Shown one piece after another: positions 15,291 through 22,987 of a stretch of 33,775 nt of DNA. Made by a program: the position numbers and the translations under genes. Below the pieces are notes generated by a model that was not told the DNA's origin, searched no databases, and saw only the letters and a list, made by a program, of their open reading frames with translations. Position 1 is the stretch's first letter, and every line of letters starts with the position of its first letter. Source of the DNA: an uncultured Winogradskyella sp. (GTDB lineage: Bacteria; Bacteroidota; Bacteroidia; Flavobacteriales; Flavobacteriaceae); the NCBI RefSeq assembly GCF_937958655.1, contig NZ_CALGNH010000035.1, positions 1-33,775 on the forward strand, given 5' to 3'.

Positions 15291-16232
15291 TTGAAAATTT
15301 CTAGAGAAGTTAAAGTAGCAATCTTAGTCTTATCTGGTATTGCGCTATTTATATACTTATTTTCATTTTTAAAAGGTGAAGATCTATTCACTAACACAGA
15401 AACGTATTACACAGAATTTAATTACAATGCCTTAAGTACCGCATCACCAGTAACGGTTCGTGGTAATAGAATAGGTAAAATAGAAGATATAAGTTACGAT
15501 TTTGAATCTGGTAAAACCAAAGTAGCATTTTCTGTAAATCCAAAACTTAAGTTTTCAAAAAACAGTGTTATAAGACTCTACCAAACCGGACTCATGGGGG
15601 GTAATGCCTTAGCAATAATAGATGCTGAAGATGGCGAATTTGCAAAAGCAGGAGACTTTATTCAGTCAGAGGTTAAGGCAGGTTTAGTGTCTTCCTTAGA
15701 AAGTGATTTGCCTAAAGTTACATCTGGTCTTAGTGGTACGTTAGACTCGGCAGATACTTTAGTAAATAGCTTAAATGCTCTGGTATTAGACAATTCAGAC
15801 AATGGCTTAAAACATGCTATAGCAGAACTAAATACTACAATACGATCATTTAAAGATTTATCACTGACCTTACAAAATTTAATTACATCTAACGATGATA
15901 AGATTGCTTTGGTACTAGAAAATTTTAATGAAACGAGCAAAAATCTTACTGAACTCACGGCTGAATTAAAAGCCGCAGGCTTGGCTAAAACCATCCAAGA
16001 TTTAGATAAGACTATTGTTAATATGCAAAGTTTATTGGCAAGTTTAGATCGTGGAGAAGGTACCATGGGAAAGTTGCTTAAAGACGACGCTTTATATAAT
16101 AATTTAGAAGGTGCATCCAAGGAATTAGAGCTGTTGCTGCTTGACATAAAACTACATCCTGCACGCTACCGACGTATTTTATCTAAAAAAGAAATTCCTT
16201 ACCAAGCACCAACTGAAGATCAAAAAAACTAG
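15291..16232 (+). CDS. MlaD/MCE family lipid-transport protein
   Basis: Periplasmic substrate-binding component of Mla-type phospholipid transport. The 313-residue frame starts with TTG (15291-15293), reading MKISREVKVAILVLSGIALF, a cytoplasmic stub followed by an uncleaved membrane anchor (about 8-26). The MCE domain covers about 36-115 (TASPVTVRGNRIGKIEDISY, then GLMGGNALAIID). Residues 130-290 are helical and likely form a coiled coil (LNTTIRSFKDLSLTLQNLI, then LDKTIVNMQSLLASLDRGEG). The permease and ATPase partners are not in this window. The gene lies between the amidase and an Fe-S protein, 9 bases before the latter. Confidence 0.9.
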   Translation: MKISREVKVAILVLSGIALFIYLFSFLKGEDLFTNTETYYTEFNYNALSTASPVTVRGNRIGKIEDISYDFESGKTKVAFSVNPKLKFSKNSVIRLYQTGLMGGNALAIIDAEDGEFAKAGDFIQSEVKAGLVSSLESDLPKVTSGLSGTLDSADTLVNSLNALVLDNSDNGLKHAIAELNTTIRSFKDLSLTLQNLITSNDDKIALVLENFNETSKNLTELTAELKAAGLAKTIQDLDKTIVNMQSLLASLDRGEGTMGKLLKDDALYNNLEGASKELELLLLDIKLHPARYRRILSKKEIPYQAPTEDQKN

Positions 16233-16241
16233 ACTGTTTTT

Positions 16242-17555
16242 ATGGACTATATACCAAACATTCTCTTTGCCGCTATCCTAATTTTGGGTATTGGTTATTT
16301 TACAAAAAATATAAAACGATTAACCCGAAACATAAAATTAGGTAAAGCCGTAGATACCAGTAATAATAAATCTGAGCGCTGGCAAAATATGGCCAGGATA
16401 GCTCTGGGGCAAAGTAAAATGGTAAGGCGTCCAATCGCTGGTATTCTCCACATTATAGTTTATGTAGGTTTTGTAATTATAAATATAGAAGTCCTAGAAA
16501 TTATTATCGATGGTCTTTTTGGGACACATCGTATAGGTACAACGGTTTTACCAGAATCAGTTTATGGATTTTTAATTGGTAGTTTTGAAATTTTGGCTGT
16601 TTTGGTCTTAATTACTGTGGTTATATTTTGGCTACGTAGAAATGTAATTAAGCTTAAGCGCTTTTTAAGTGCCGAAATGAAAGGTTGGCCCAAAAGCGAT
16701 GGTAATATTATATTATATTTTGAAGTTGTTTTAATGTGTTTATTTTTAGTAATGAATGCTACTGACATCTCTTTTCAGAACATGGCTTCTGGTAATATTA
16801 TATCAAAATTCATAGCACCATGGTTCAATGGTTTTTCACCCGAAGCACTTCATATTATAGAAAGAACAGCATGGTGGTTACATATTATTGGTATTTTAAT
16901 CTTTTTAAATTATTTATACTTTTCCAAACACTTACATATACTTTTAGCATTTCCAAACACGTATTTAGGAAGTGTAGAGCCTAAAGGAAAATTTAATAAT
17001 CTAGAGGCTGTAACTAATGAGGTAAAGCTTATGATGGATCCTAATGCAGATCCATTTGCAGCGCCAGCAGAAGGTACGGAAGACGAAGTGCCAGAGAAAT
17101 TTGGTGCCAGCGATGTTATGGATTTAGACCAAGTTCAGCTTTTAAACGCCTATACCTGTACGGAATGTGGGCGCTGCACATCTGCGTGTCCTGCTAATCT
17201 AACAGGTAAGAAATTGTCTCCTCGTAAAATTATGATGGATACACGCGATCGCTTAGAAGAAGTAGGTAAAAACATAGATGCTAATAAGGGTGAATTTAAA
17301 GACGATGGAAAACAACTTTTAGGGGATTACATCACAAACGAAGAGCTTTGGGCTTGTACCACATGTAATGCTTGTGTAGAAGAATGTCCTGTGAGTATAA
17401 ATCCATTATCTATAATTTTAGACATGAGACGTTATTTAGTAATGGAACAAAGTGCTGCACCAATGGAACTCAATACTATGATGACTAATATAGAAAATAA
17501 CGGAGCGCCTTGGCCTTATAACCAAATGGATCGCCTTAATTGGAAGGATGACTAA
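16242..17555 (+). CDS. membrane-bound Fe-S electron-transfer protein (HdrC / NarI-like fusion)
   Basis: 437 residues with about five membrane helices in the N-terminal 240 (approximately 5-22, 65-90, 108-130, 158-173, 210-227). Several histidines (H70, H204, H214, H230, H232) sit in or beside helices as in cytochrome b-type NarI/DsrM subunits. The soluble C-terminal half has two [4Fe-4S] motifs: CTECGRCTSACPAN (C306, C309, C312, C316) and CTTCNACVEECPVS (C372, C375, C378, C382). This is the layout of HdrC/GlpC-like modules that pass electrons between a quinone pool and a partner. The partner is probably the next gene, 5 bases downstream, which carries the CCG domain. Heme binding and substrate are inferred. 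Confidence 0.88.
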   Translation: MDYIPNILFAAILILGIGYFTKNIKRLTRNIKLGKAVDTSNNKSERWQNMARIALGQSKMVRRPIAGILHIIVYVGFVIINIEVLEIIIDGLFGTHRIGTTVLPESVYGFLIGSFEILAVLVLITVVIFWLRRNVIKLKRFLSAEMKGWPKSDGNIILYFEVVLMCLFLVMNATDISFQNMASGNIISKFIAPWFNGFSPEALHIIERTAWWLHIIGILIFLNYLYFSKHLHILLAFPNTYLGSVEPKGKFNNLEAVTNEVKLMMDPNADPFAAPAEGTEDEVPEKFGASDVMDLDQVQLLNAYTCTECGRCTSACPANLTGKKLSPRKIMMDTRDRLEEVGKNIDANKGEFKDDGKQLLGDYITNEELWACTTCNACVEECPVSINPLSIILDMRRYLVMEQSAAPMELNTMMTNIENNGAPWPYNQMDRLNWKDD

Positions 17556-17560
17556 AATTT

Positions 17561-18349
17561 ATGACTATGAGCGAACAACTTAAAGTACCAACAATGGCAG
17601 AATTTATGGCAGAAGGTAAACAGCCCGAAATCTTATTTTGGGTAGGTTCTGCTGGTAGCTATGATGATAGAGCAAAAAAAATAACCAAAGCATTTGTAAA
17701 AATTCTTAATAAAGCCAAGGTCGATTTTGCTGTTTTAGGAACAGAAGAAAGCAATACGGGAGATTTGGCAAAGCGTGCAGGTAACGAATTTTTGTTTCAA
17801 ATGCAGGCTATGATGAACATTGAAGTGCTTAATGCTTATGATATAAAGCGCATAGTAACTTGCGATCCGCACTCATATAATTGCCTTAAGAATGAATACC
17901 CGAGTTTAGGTGGAAAGTATGAGGTTATTCACCATACACAGTACATTAAAGAGTTGTTTAATAATGGAAGATTAGCTGTAACTGGCGATACGTATAAAGG
18001 AAAGCGTATAACGTTTCATGATCCGTGTTATCTCGGTAGAGCCAATTCAGAATATGACGCACCTAGAGATGTATTAAAAAAAACCAATGCTAATCTTGTA
18101 GAAATGAAACGTCATAAAAGTACCGCATTATGTTGTGGTGCTGGTGGAGCACAAATGTTTAAAGAGCCAGAAAAAGGGGATATGGACATTAATATTCTAA
18201 GAACTCAAGATGCTCTTGAGACGCAACCAGATATTATTGCCACAGGTTGTCCTTATTGCAATACCATGATGAGTGATGGTGTTAAGTTTAATGAAAAGGA
18301 AGAAAGTATTAAAGTATTAGATATCGCAGAGCTTATAGCCAACAGTTAA
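17561..18349 (+). CDS. CCG-domain Fe-S protein (HdrB/LutA-like)
   Basis: 262 residues (ATG at 17561; a second ATG two codons later, MSEQLKVPTMAE, is equally good). The second half has one complete CCG signature: C156, C191-C192 and C230-PY-C233, the ligand set for the non-cubane cluster of heterodisulfide-reductase-type proteins. The first half keeps the domain shape (LFWVG, GTEES, KRAGNEFLFQMQ, LKNEYPSLGG) but has S30 and N65 where homologs I recall have Cys, and TCDPHSYNC instead of a CPHC motif. It forms a likely complex with the preceding membrane Fe-S protein. The overall reaction is unknown; lactate, glycolate or ETF-linked oxidation are family options. Confidence 0.88.
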   Translation: MTMSEQLKVPTMAEFMAEGKQPEILFWVGSAGSYDDRAKKITKAFVKILNKAKVDFAVLGTEESNTGDLAKRAGNEFLFQMQAMMNIEVLNAYDIKRIVTCDPHSYNCLKNEYPSLGGKYEVIHHTQYIKELFNNGRLAVTGDTYKGKRITFHDPCYLGRANSEYDAPRDVLKKTNANLVEMKRHKSTALCCGAGGAQMFKEPEKGDMDINILRTQDALETQPDIIATGCPYCNTMMSDGVKFNEKEESIKVLDIAELIANS

Positions 18350-18359
18350 TTATTATTTT

Positions 18360-18995
18360 ATGATAAAACATTTTACACTATTTATTGGTTTATTAATTAC
18401 AATGGCGTTTAGTGCGCAAAACAGATCTAAGCAAGAGGTTGCAGAACTCATGGCAGATGATACATGCAAGTGTATATCTAAGAAAAAGTTTAAAAAGTCC
18501 GATCCTGCCGATGAAAAAGAAATGGCATTAGGCCTTTGTTTAATTACAAGTTTTAACGAGCACAAATCAAAGTCTAAATACTACAGTAATAAAACTTTAG
18601 CAGATATAGAGTCCATTGGTGAAGATGTAGGGTTTATAATGGCTTCAAAATGTGCAAACGACTTCTTATCTATTTTTTCTTCTGAAGAACTTGTGAATAT
18701 TATAGACGATAGCGATAACGATATAAGCATTAACAGTACCCTTGATGAAGCACTCACCATCGAAGTAGATTTGTTAAGTATGAGTAATGACGCCATTTCT
18801 TATATAACAACTAAAGATGATTTTGATAAAACACATACATTTTTAATCTTAGATACGTTTGAAGGGTATGAGTTATTAAAGAAATCTAACTTTAATAAAG
18901 CCTTTAAAATAACGTTTAAAGAAATTGAAGTCTTTGATTTAAGCGAAAAGCAGTACATTATAAAAAAGGTGTTGACTGGGTTAGAAATGATTTAA
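18360..18995 (+). CDS. exported protein of unknown function
   Basis: 211 residues with a signal peptide (FTLFIGLLITMAFSAQ). The mature N-terminus has CKC and later single Cys residues (DDTCKCISKKKFKKSD, GLCLITSFNEH, ASKCANDF), which may form disulfides. The remainder is acidic with Asp/Ser-rich stretches and no motif I recognise. It begins 10 bases after the CCG protein and ends 10 bases before the PH-domain pair, so it is likely in the same transcript. No function proposed. Confidence 0.8.
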   Translation: MIKHFTLFIGLLITMAFSAQNRSKQEVAELMADDTCKCISKKKFKKSDPADEKEMALGLCLITSFNEHKSKSKYYSNKTLADIESIGEDVGFIMASKCANDFLSIFSSEELVNIIDDSDNDISINSTLDEALTIEVDLLSMSNDAISYITTKDDFDKTHTFLILDTFEGYELLKKSNFNKAFKITFKEIEVFDLSEKQYIIKKVLTGLEMI

Positions 18996-19005
18996 AACCT
19001 ATGCC

Positions 19006-19527
19006 ATGGCTTTATTTTCGAATATTCAGATTGATGTAGAATCTTTACCAAAATCAGATCAATTGGTATTAGTTCCTATTTCTCATACATACTTTAAAAT
19101 CATAATACTAAACTGTATAATAGCCTATGCCGTTTTAATTGGAGCATTATCCATATTCAACATCTTTTCGGAAGATTATATCATAAATAGCCTTTTTTGG
19201 TTTCTATTAGGATTTTTAGTGGTTCTTTTTTTTATATCACTTGGGTTTGGCTATTTAAGTTTTAAAAAACGTAAGTATGCGTTTAGAGAAGAAGATATCA
19301 CCTCTAGCCAAGGTTACTTGGTACATAAAATTGTAACCTTACCGTATAACAGAATACAGCATATTGAAATTACACGTACGTTTATAGCGAGAAAACTGGG
19401 ACTCTCAACATTGAAAATTTATTCCGCAGGAGAATCGGGTGGTGATGTTGCGATTAAAGGCTTACCAAAAGCGGTTGCTGAAAATCAGTATGCCTTTTTA
19501 ACTAAAATTATAAATGAACGGCTATAA
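19006..19527 (+). CDS. bacterial PH-domain membrane protein, YdbS-like
   Basis: 173 residues. Two membrane helices lie at about 30-50 and 60-83, followed by a bPH_2 domain at about 88-165 (KKRKYAFREEDITSSQGYLV, TLPYNRIQHIEITRTFIARK, LSTLKIYSAGESGGDVAIKG). This order matches YdbS. The stop codon overlaps the next gene by 14 bases, which suggests coupled translation with the YdbT-like partner. In Bacillus, the ydbST genes have been linked to resistance to certain antimicrobial peptides. Whether that holds here is unknown. Confidence 0.88.
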   Translation: MALFSNIQIDVESLPKSDQLVLVPISHTYFKIIILNCIIAYAVLIGALSIFNIFSEDYIINSLFWFLLGFLVVLFFISLGFGYLSFKKRKYAFREEDITSSQGYLVHKIVTLPYNRIQHIEITRTFIARKLGLSTLKIYSAGESGGDVAIKGLPKAVAENQYAFLTKIINERL

Positions 19528-21007
19528 TTTTGAGCAACCTTCAAGACAATCCATTAAAGGGATCATCGTCATTTTTGGGGTAACCGCATACAAAATTATT
19601 AAGGGTACTATAGTAGTCATTGCAGTATTTCTATTAAAGTACATACGAAGCGATAAGAACATTGATTTTTTGAGTTTTAAGACGGTAGGTATTTCTATTT
19701 CAATAATTCTGCTGTTTCTAATTATTGCTTTCCTCAAATACCTCAATTTTCAATTTTATGTTAAAGACGATCACTTCTTCTTGAAAAAAGGAATTTTTAA
19801 TAAAGAAGAAATATCCGTAGCGAGTTCAAAAATTCAGAATGTTTATATTAAACAAAACCTTTTGCAGCAGTTAATAAATGTGGTTTCACTTTCTATTGAA
19901 ACGGCTGGTGACGATAAAACCGAAATAGAAATCTTAGCGCTTCCAAAGGTTAAGGCCAATGCATTAAAAGCCTATTTACTACAATCTAAAGCGCATAATG
20001 ATCGCTTGAATACCAATAGTTTAGAAGAAGCTGTGTTTTATAAAGCCTCTGTTAAAAAACTGTTTTTAGAAGGTATAAGCGAAAATCATTTTAAAAGTTT
20101 TGTGTTAATTTTTGCGTTTATCATTGGTATTTATAACGATGTTAAAGCGTTTGTTGAACAGCTTGATCTTAATGCGGTTTTTGGATCTTGGTTTCAATTA
20201 GACGAAGAATCTCTAGTGGGACTTTTACTCTTTAACATCTCCATTGTAGTCGCTTTGTTCATTATTTCTTTTTTGTTTTCGCTGGTAATGATGTTCATTA
20301 AAAATTTTAAGTTAACCGTTAAGCAAAAAGAGGAAGGTTTAGAAATTTCAAAAGGACTTTTTAATAAAATCAACTTAGCATTATCGGCTAGCCGAATTCA
20401 GAACACCACAATCTATACCAATAAGCTAAAACAGGTTTTTGGGCTTTATAAATTAAGCTTTACGCAAGCTATGGCGAATAAAAAGCAACAGCGTAACTTT
20501 AATATTGTTGGTTTAAATCGAGGTCAGATTTCAGAGTTACTACATCAGTTTTATCCAAAAGTTGAAGGGCAAATTATTAAGAATAGGCCTAATATTTACA
20601 TGCTTTATCGTTTGGTTTTAATGAGTACTGTTATGCTCGTAATTATAAATGTGCTTTTATTTTTTTGGTCAAAATTGTTCTTGCTTATTAATATTCCACT
20701 AATACTTTATTTAGCGGCTAATGCGTTTTACACTTACAAAAAATCATACTATCATTTAGATAACGAATATATTGCCATTGGTGGAGGGCGATTGATTGAT
20801 ACCACAACGTCGTTTTTAGAAATTAAGAAAACCCAAGCTGTGAGTTTAAATCAAACCCTATTTCAAAAACAAAGAGGACTAGCTTCTGTAACTATTTATT
20901 CCGCGTCCAAATCTGTAACCATACCGCATATTAATTTAGCTGATGCGTATAGGGTTAAGGATTACTTACTGTATAAGGTAGAACACGAAAATAAAAATTG
21001 GATGTAA
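19514..21007 (+). CDS. multi-PH-domain membrane protein, YdbT-like
   Basis: 497 residues with three bPH_2-type units separated by pairs of membrane helices. Unit 1 is at about 82-155 (FFLKKGIFNKEEISVASSKI), unit 2 at about 265-340 (GLEISKGLFNKINLALSASR), and unit 3 at about 405-490 (YHLDNEYIAIGGGRLIDTTT, TIYSASKSVTIPHINLADAY). Helix pairs lie near 20-75, 190-255 and 358-400. The repeated motif G.FNK...S.SRIQN is visible in units 1 and 2. It overlaps the upstream YdbS-like gene and ends 31 bases before the next. It is presumably a membrane complex with that partner. Confidence 0.88.
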   Translation: MNGYNFEQPSRQSIKGIIVIFGVTAYKIIKGTIVVIAVFLLKYIRSDKNIDFLSFKTVGISISIILLFLIIAFLKYLNFQFYVKDDHFFLKKGIFNKEEISVASSKIQNVYIKQNLLQQLINVVSLSIETAGDDKTEIEILALPKVKANALKAYLLQSKAHNDRLNTNSLEEAVFYKASVKKLFLEGISENHFKSFVLIFAFIIGIYNDVKAFVEQLDLNAVFGSWFQLDEESLVGLLLFNISIVVALFIISFLFSLVMMFIKNFKLTVKQKEEGLEISKGLFNKINLALSASRIQNTTIYTNKLKQVFGLYKLSFTQAMANKKQQRNFNIVGLNRGQISELLHQFYPKVEGQIIKNRPNIYMLYRLVLMSTVMLVIINVLLFFWSKLFLLINIPLILYLAANAFYTYKKSYYHLDNEYIAIGGGRLIDTTTSFLEIKKTQAVSLNQTLFQKQRGLASVTIYSASKSVTIPHINLADAYRVKDYLLYKVEHENKNWM

Positions 21008-21038
21008 TGCCTTATTTTTGTAATTCTAAATTTGAGAC

Positions 21039-21527
21039 ATGTTAGTAGAATTTGATACGTTACCAGAAGAATCTCGTGTTTGGATATACCAAGCAAACCG
21101 TTCTTTTTCTGAAGAAGAGCTAGAAGAAATCAAATCTAAGTTAAATAAGTTTGTAGAGGTATGGACAGCTCACGGAAAAGATTTACAGGCAGGCTATAAA
21201 ATAGTTTATAAGCGATTTATAGTTATTGCGTTAAATGAAAACTTAAATAATGCCACAGGCTGTTCCATAGATGCTTCCGTACATTTTATACAACAACTAG
21301 AGCAAGATTATAAAGTAGACTTAATGGATAAAATGAATGTGTCCTTTAAGCAGGGTGAGTTTGTGGCTTACAAGCCATTATTGGAATTCAAGAAAATGGC
21401 CAAAAACAATTCAGTTTCAAAAAATACAATTGTTTTTAATAATTTGGTTACCAATATAGCGGAATTTAAAGAGAATTGGGAAGTGCCTGCAAAAGAGAGT
21501 TGGCATAGTCGATTTATTAAGCCTTAA
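21039..21527 (+). CDS. conserved flavobacterial protein, often labelled ABC transporter ATPase but without ATPase motifs
   Basis: 162 residues, soluble, no signal peptide. Conserved blocks include LPEESRVWIYQANRSFSEEE, FVEVWTAHGKDLQAGYKIVY, ATGCSIDASVHFIQQLEQDY and VAYKPLLEFKKM, plus ESWHSRF near the C-terminus. I know this family in Bacteroidota under the name ABC transporter ATPase, but no Walker A, Walker B or ABC signature is present, so that name is unsupported. The invariant-looking Cys in GCSIDAS could be catalytic or structural. It follows the PH-domain gene by 31 bases and precedes serB. Confidence 0.85.
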   Translation: MLVEFDTLPEESRVWIYQANRSFSEEELEEIKSKLNKFVEVWTAHGKDLQAGYKIVYKRFIVIALNENLNNATGCSIDASVHFIQQLEQDYKVDLMDKMNVSFKQGEFVAYKPLLEFKKMAKNNSVSKNTIVFNNLVTNIAEFKENWEVPAKESWHSRFIKP

Positions 21528-21644
21528 CGTCTTTTAAAGTATTCTTAGATTTTGCTATAAATTATTGGTGATTTTTCATGTTCAATAATTTTTATTTATC
21601 AAGCAGAATAACCATTTTTACCAATCTTAAATTATACATTAACT

Positions 21645-22871
21645 GTGGCAACAGATATTTTTTTATTAAACATTTCAGGACAAGATAAACCTGGTTTAAC
21701 CTCTAGTCTTACAAGTGTTTTAGCTGAGTACGATGCTAAAATATTAGATATTGGTCAGGCTAACATTCATGATACTTTGTCCTTAGGTATTTTATTTGAA
21801 ATTAAATCTGGTAAGACATCCGCAGCCGTATTAAAAGATTTATTGTTTAAGGCTTACGAGTTAGGGATTACAGCAAAGTTTTCACCAATTACTTTAAAAG
21901 ATTACGAAGGTTGGGTAGGCATGCAAGGCAAACACCGTTACATTGTTACAATTTTAGGAGAAAAACTTGCAGCACAGCAAATTTCTGAGGTTACCAAAGT
22001 TATTTCTGAAAAGAACTTAAATATAGATTCTATAAAGCGTTTAACAGGAAGAATGTCTTTAGTAAAAGAAGAAGATTACCAAAGAGCTTCTATACAATTA
22101 TCCATAAGGGGAGAAATAAACGACAAGGCGGAATTTACTTCAAAATTTATGGAAATTTCCAAAGCATTAGATGTTGATATTGCCTTCCAAGAAGATACCA
22201 TGTTTAGACGTAATAGAAGATTGGTTTGTTTTGATATGGATTCTACCTTAATACAAACCGAAGTTATTGATGAGTTGGCAGAACGCGCTGGTGTAGGAGC
22301 GCAAGTAAAAGCCATTACAGAATCTGCCATGCAAGGAGAGATAGACTTTAATCAGAGTTTTAAACAACGCATGAAGCTTCTAAAAGGCTTGTCTGAAGAG
22401 GTTTTAAAAGATGTTGCAGAACAACTGCCTATTACTAAAGGTGCAAAACGTCTCATAGATACTTTGCATTACTATGGTTATAAAACGGCCATACTATCTG
22501 GTGGTTTTACCTATTTTGGGCATTACCTTCAAAAAAAGTTAGATATTGATTATGTTTTTGCCAATCAATTAGAAATTAAAGATGGTGCACTTACAGGTGG
22601 TTATCTTGGAGATATCGTTGATGGCAATAAAAAAGCAGAATACTTGCAACTATTAGCCGATAAAGAAGGCATAGATATTGGGCAAACCATAGCCGTTGGT
22701 GATGGAGCTAATGATCTGCAGATGTTAAATTTAGCAGGCTTAGGTATTGCGTTTCATGCCAAGCCTAAGGTAAAAGATAATGCCCAAAGTGCTATTTCTA
22801 GTATAGGTTTAGATGGTGTATTGTACTTATTAGGATACCACGATCGTCATATAGATCTTTTAAATGAGTAA
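21645..22871 (+). CDS. serB: phosphoserine phosphatase with N-terminal ACT domains
   Basis: Hydrolyses phosphoserine to serine, the last step of the pathway that SerA and SerC start. 408 residues from a GTG start (21645-21647). Two ACT-type domains occupy about 4-80 (FLLNISGQDKPGLTSSLTSV) and 98-180 (YIVTILGEKLAAQQISEVTK), probably sensing serine. The HAD domain begins at about 190: DMDSTLIQTE holds the nucleophile D197 and general acid D199, SGGFTYFG is motif II, and GDGANDLQML is motif IV binding Mg. The long form matches the two-ACT SerB seen in mycobacteria and some Bacteroidota. It is not linked to serA or serC in this window, being about 12 kb away. Confidence 0.95.
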   Translation: MATDIFLLNISGQDKPGLTSSLTSVLAEYDAKILDIGQANIHDTLSLGILFEIKSGKTSAAVLKDLLFKAYELGITAKFSPITLKDYEGWVGMQGKHRYIVTILGEKLAAQQISEVTKVISEKNLNIDSIKRLTGRMSLVKEEDYQRASIQLSIRGEINDKAEFTSKFMEISKALDVDIAFQEDTMFRRNRRLVCFDMDSTLIQTEVIDELAERAGVGAQVKAITESAMQGEIDFNQSFKQRMKLLKGLSEEVLKDVAEQLPITKGAKRLIDTLHYYGYKTAILSGGFTYFGHYLQKKLDIDYVFANQLEIKDGALTGGYLGDIVDGNKKAEYLQLLADKEGIDIGQTIAVGDGANDLQMLNLAGLGIAFHAKPKVKDNAQSAISSIGLDGVLYLLGYHDRHIDLLNE

Positions 22872-22987
22872 TTTTAAACGGTTAATTACGTCATTTATAA
22901 AAGTATCATAAAGTCTTTTTACTTCATGTTAATTATGCTAATTTGGCATAATATTCGTTGATACTAAATAAATTTCAATAATTATTC

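Noticed and set aside
15662-16147. Minus-strand frame of 161 codons inside mlaD
   Set aside because: Ser-rich mirror of the coiled-coil coding region of mlaD; no motif, no start context.
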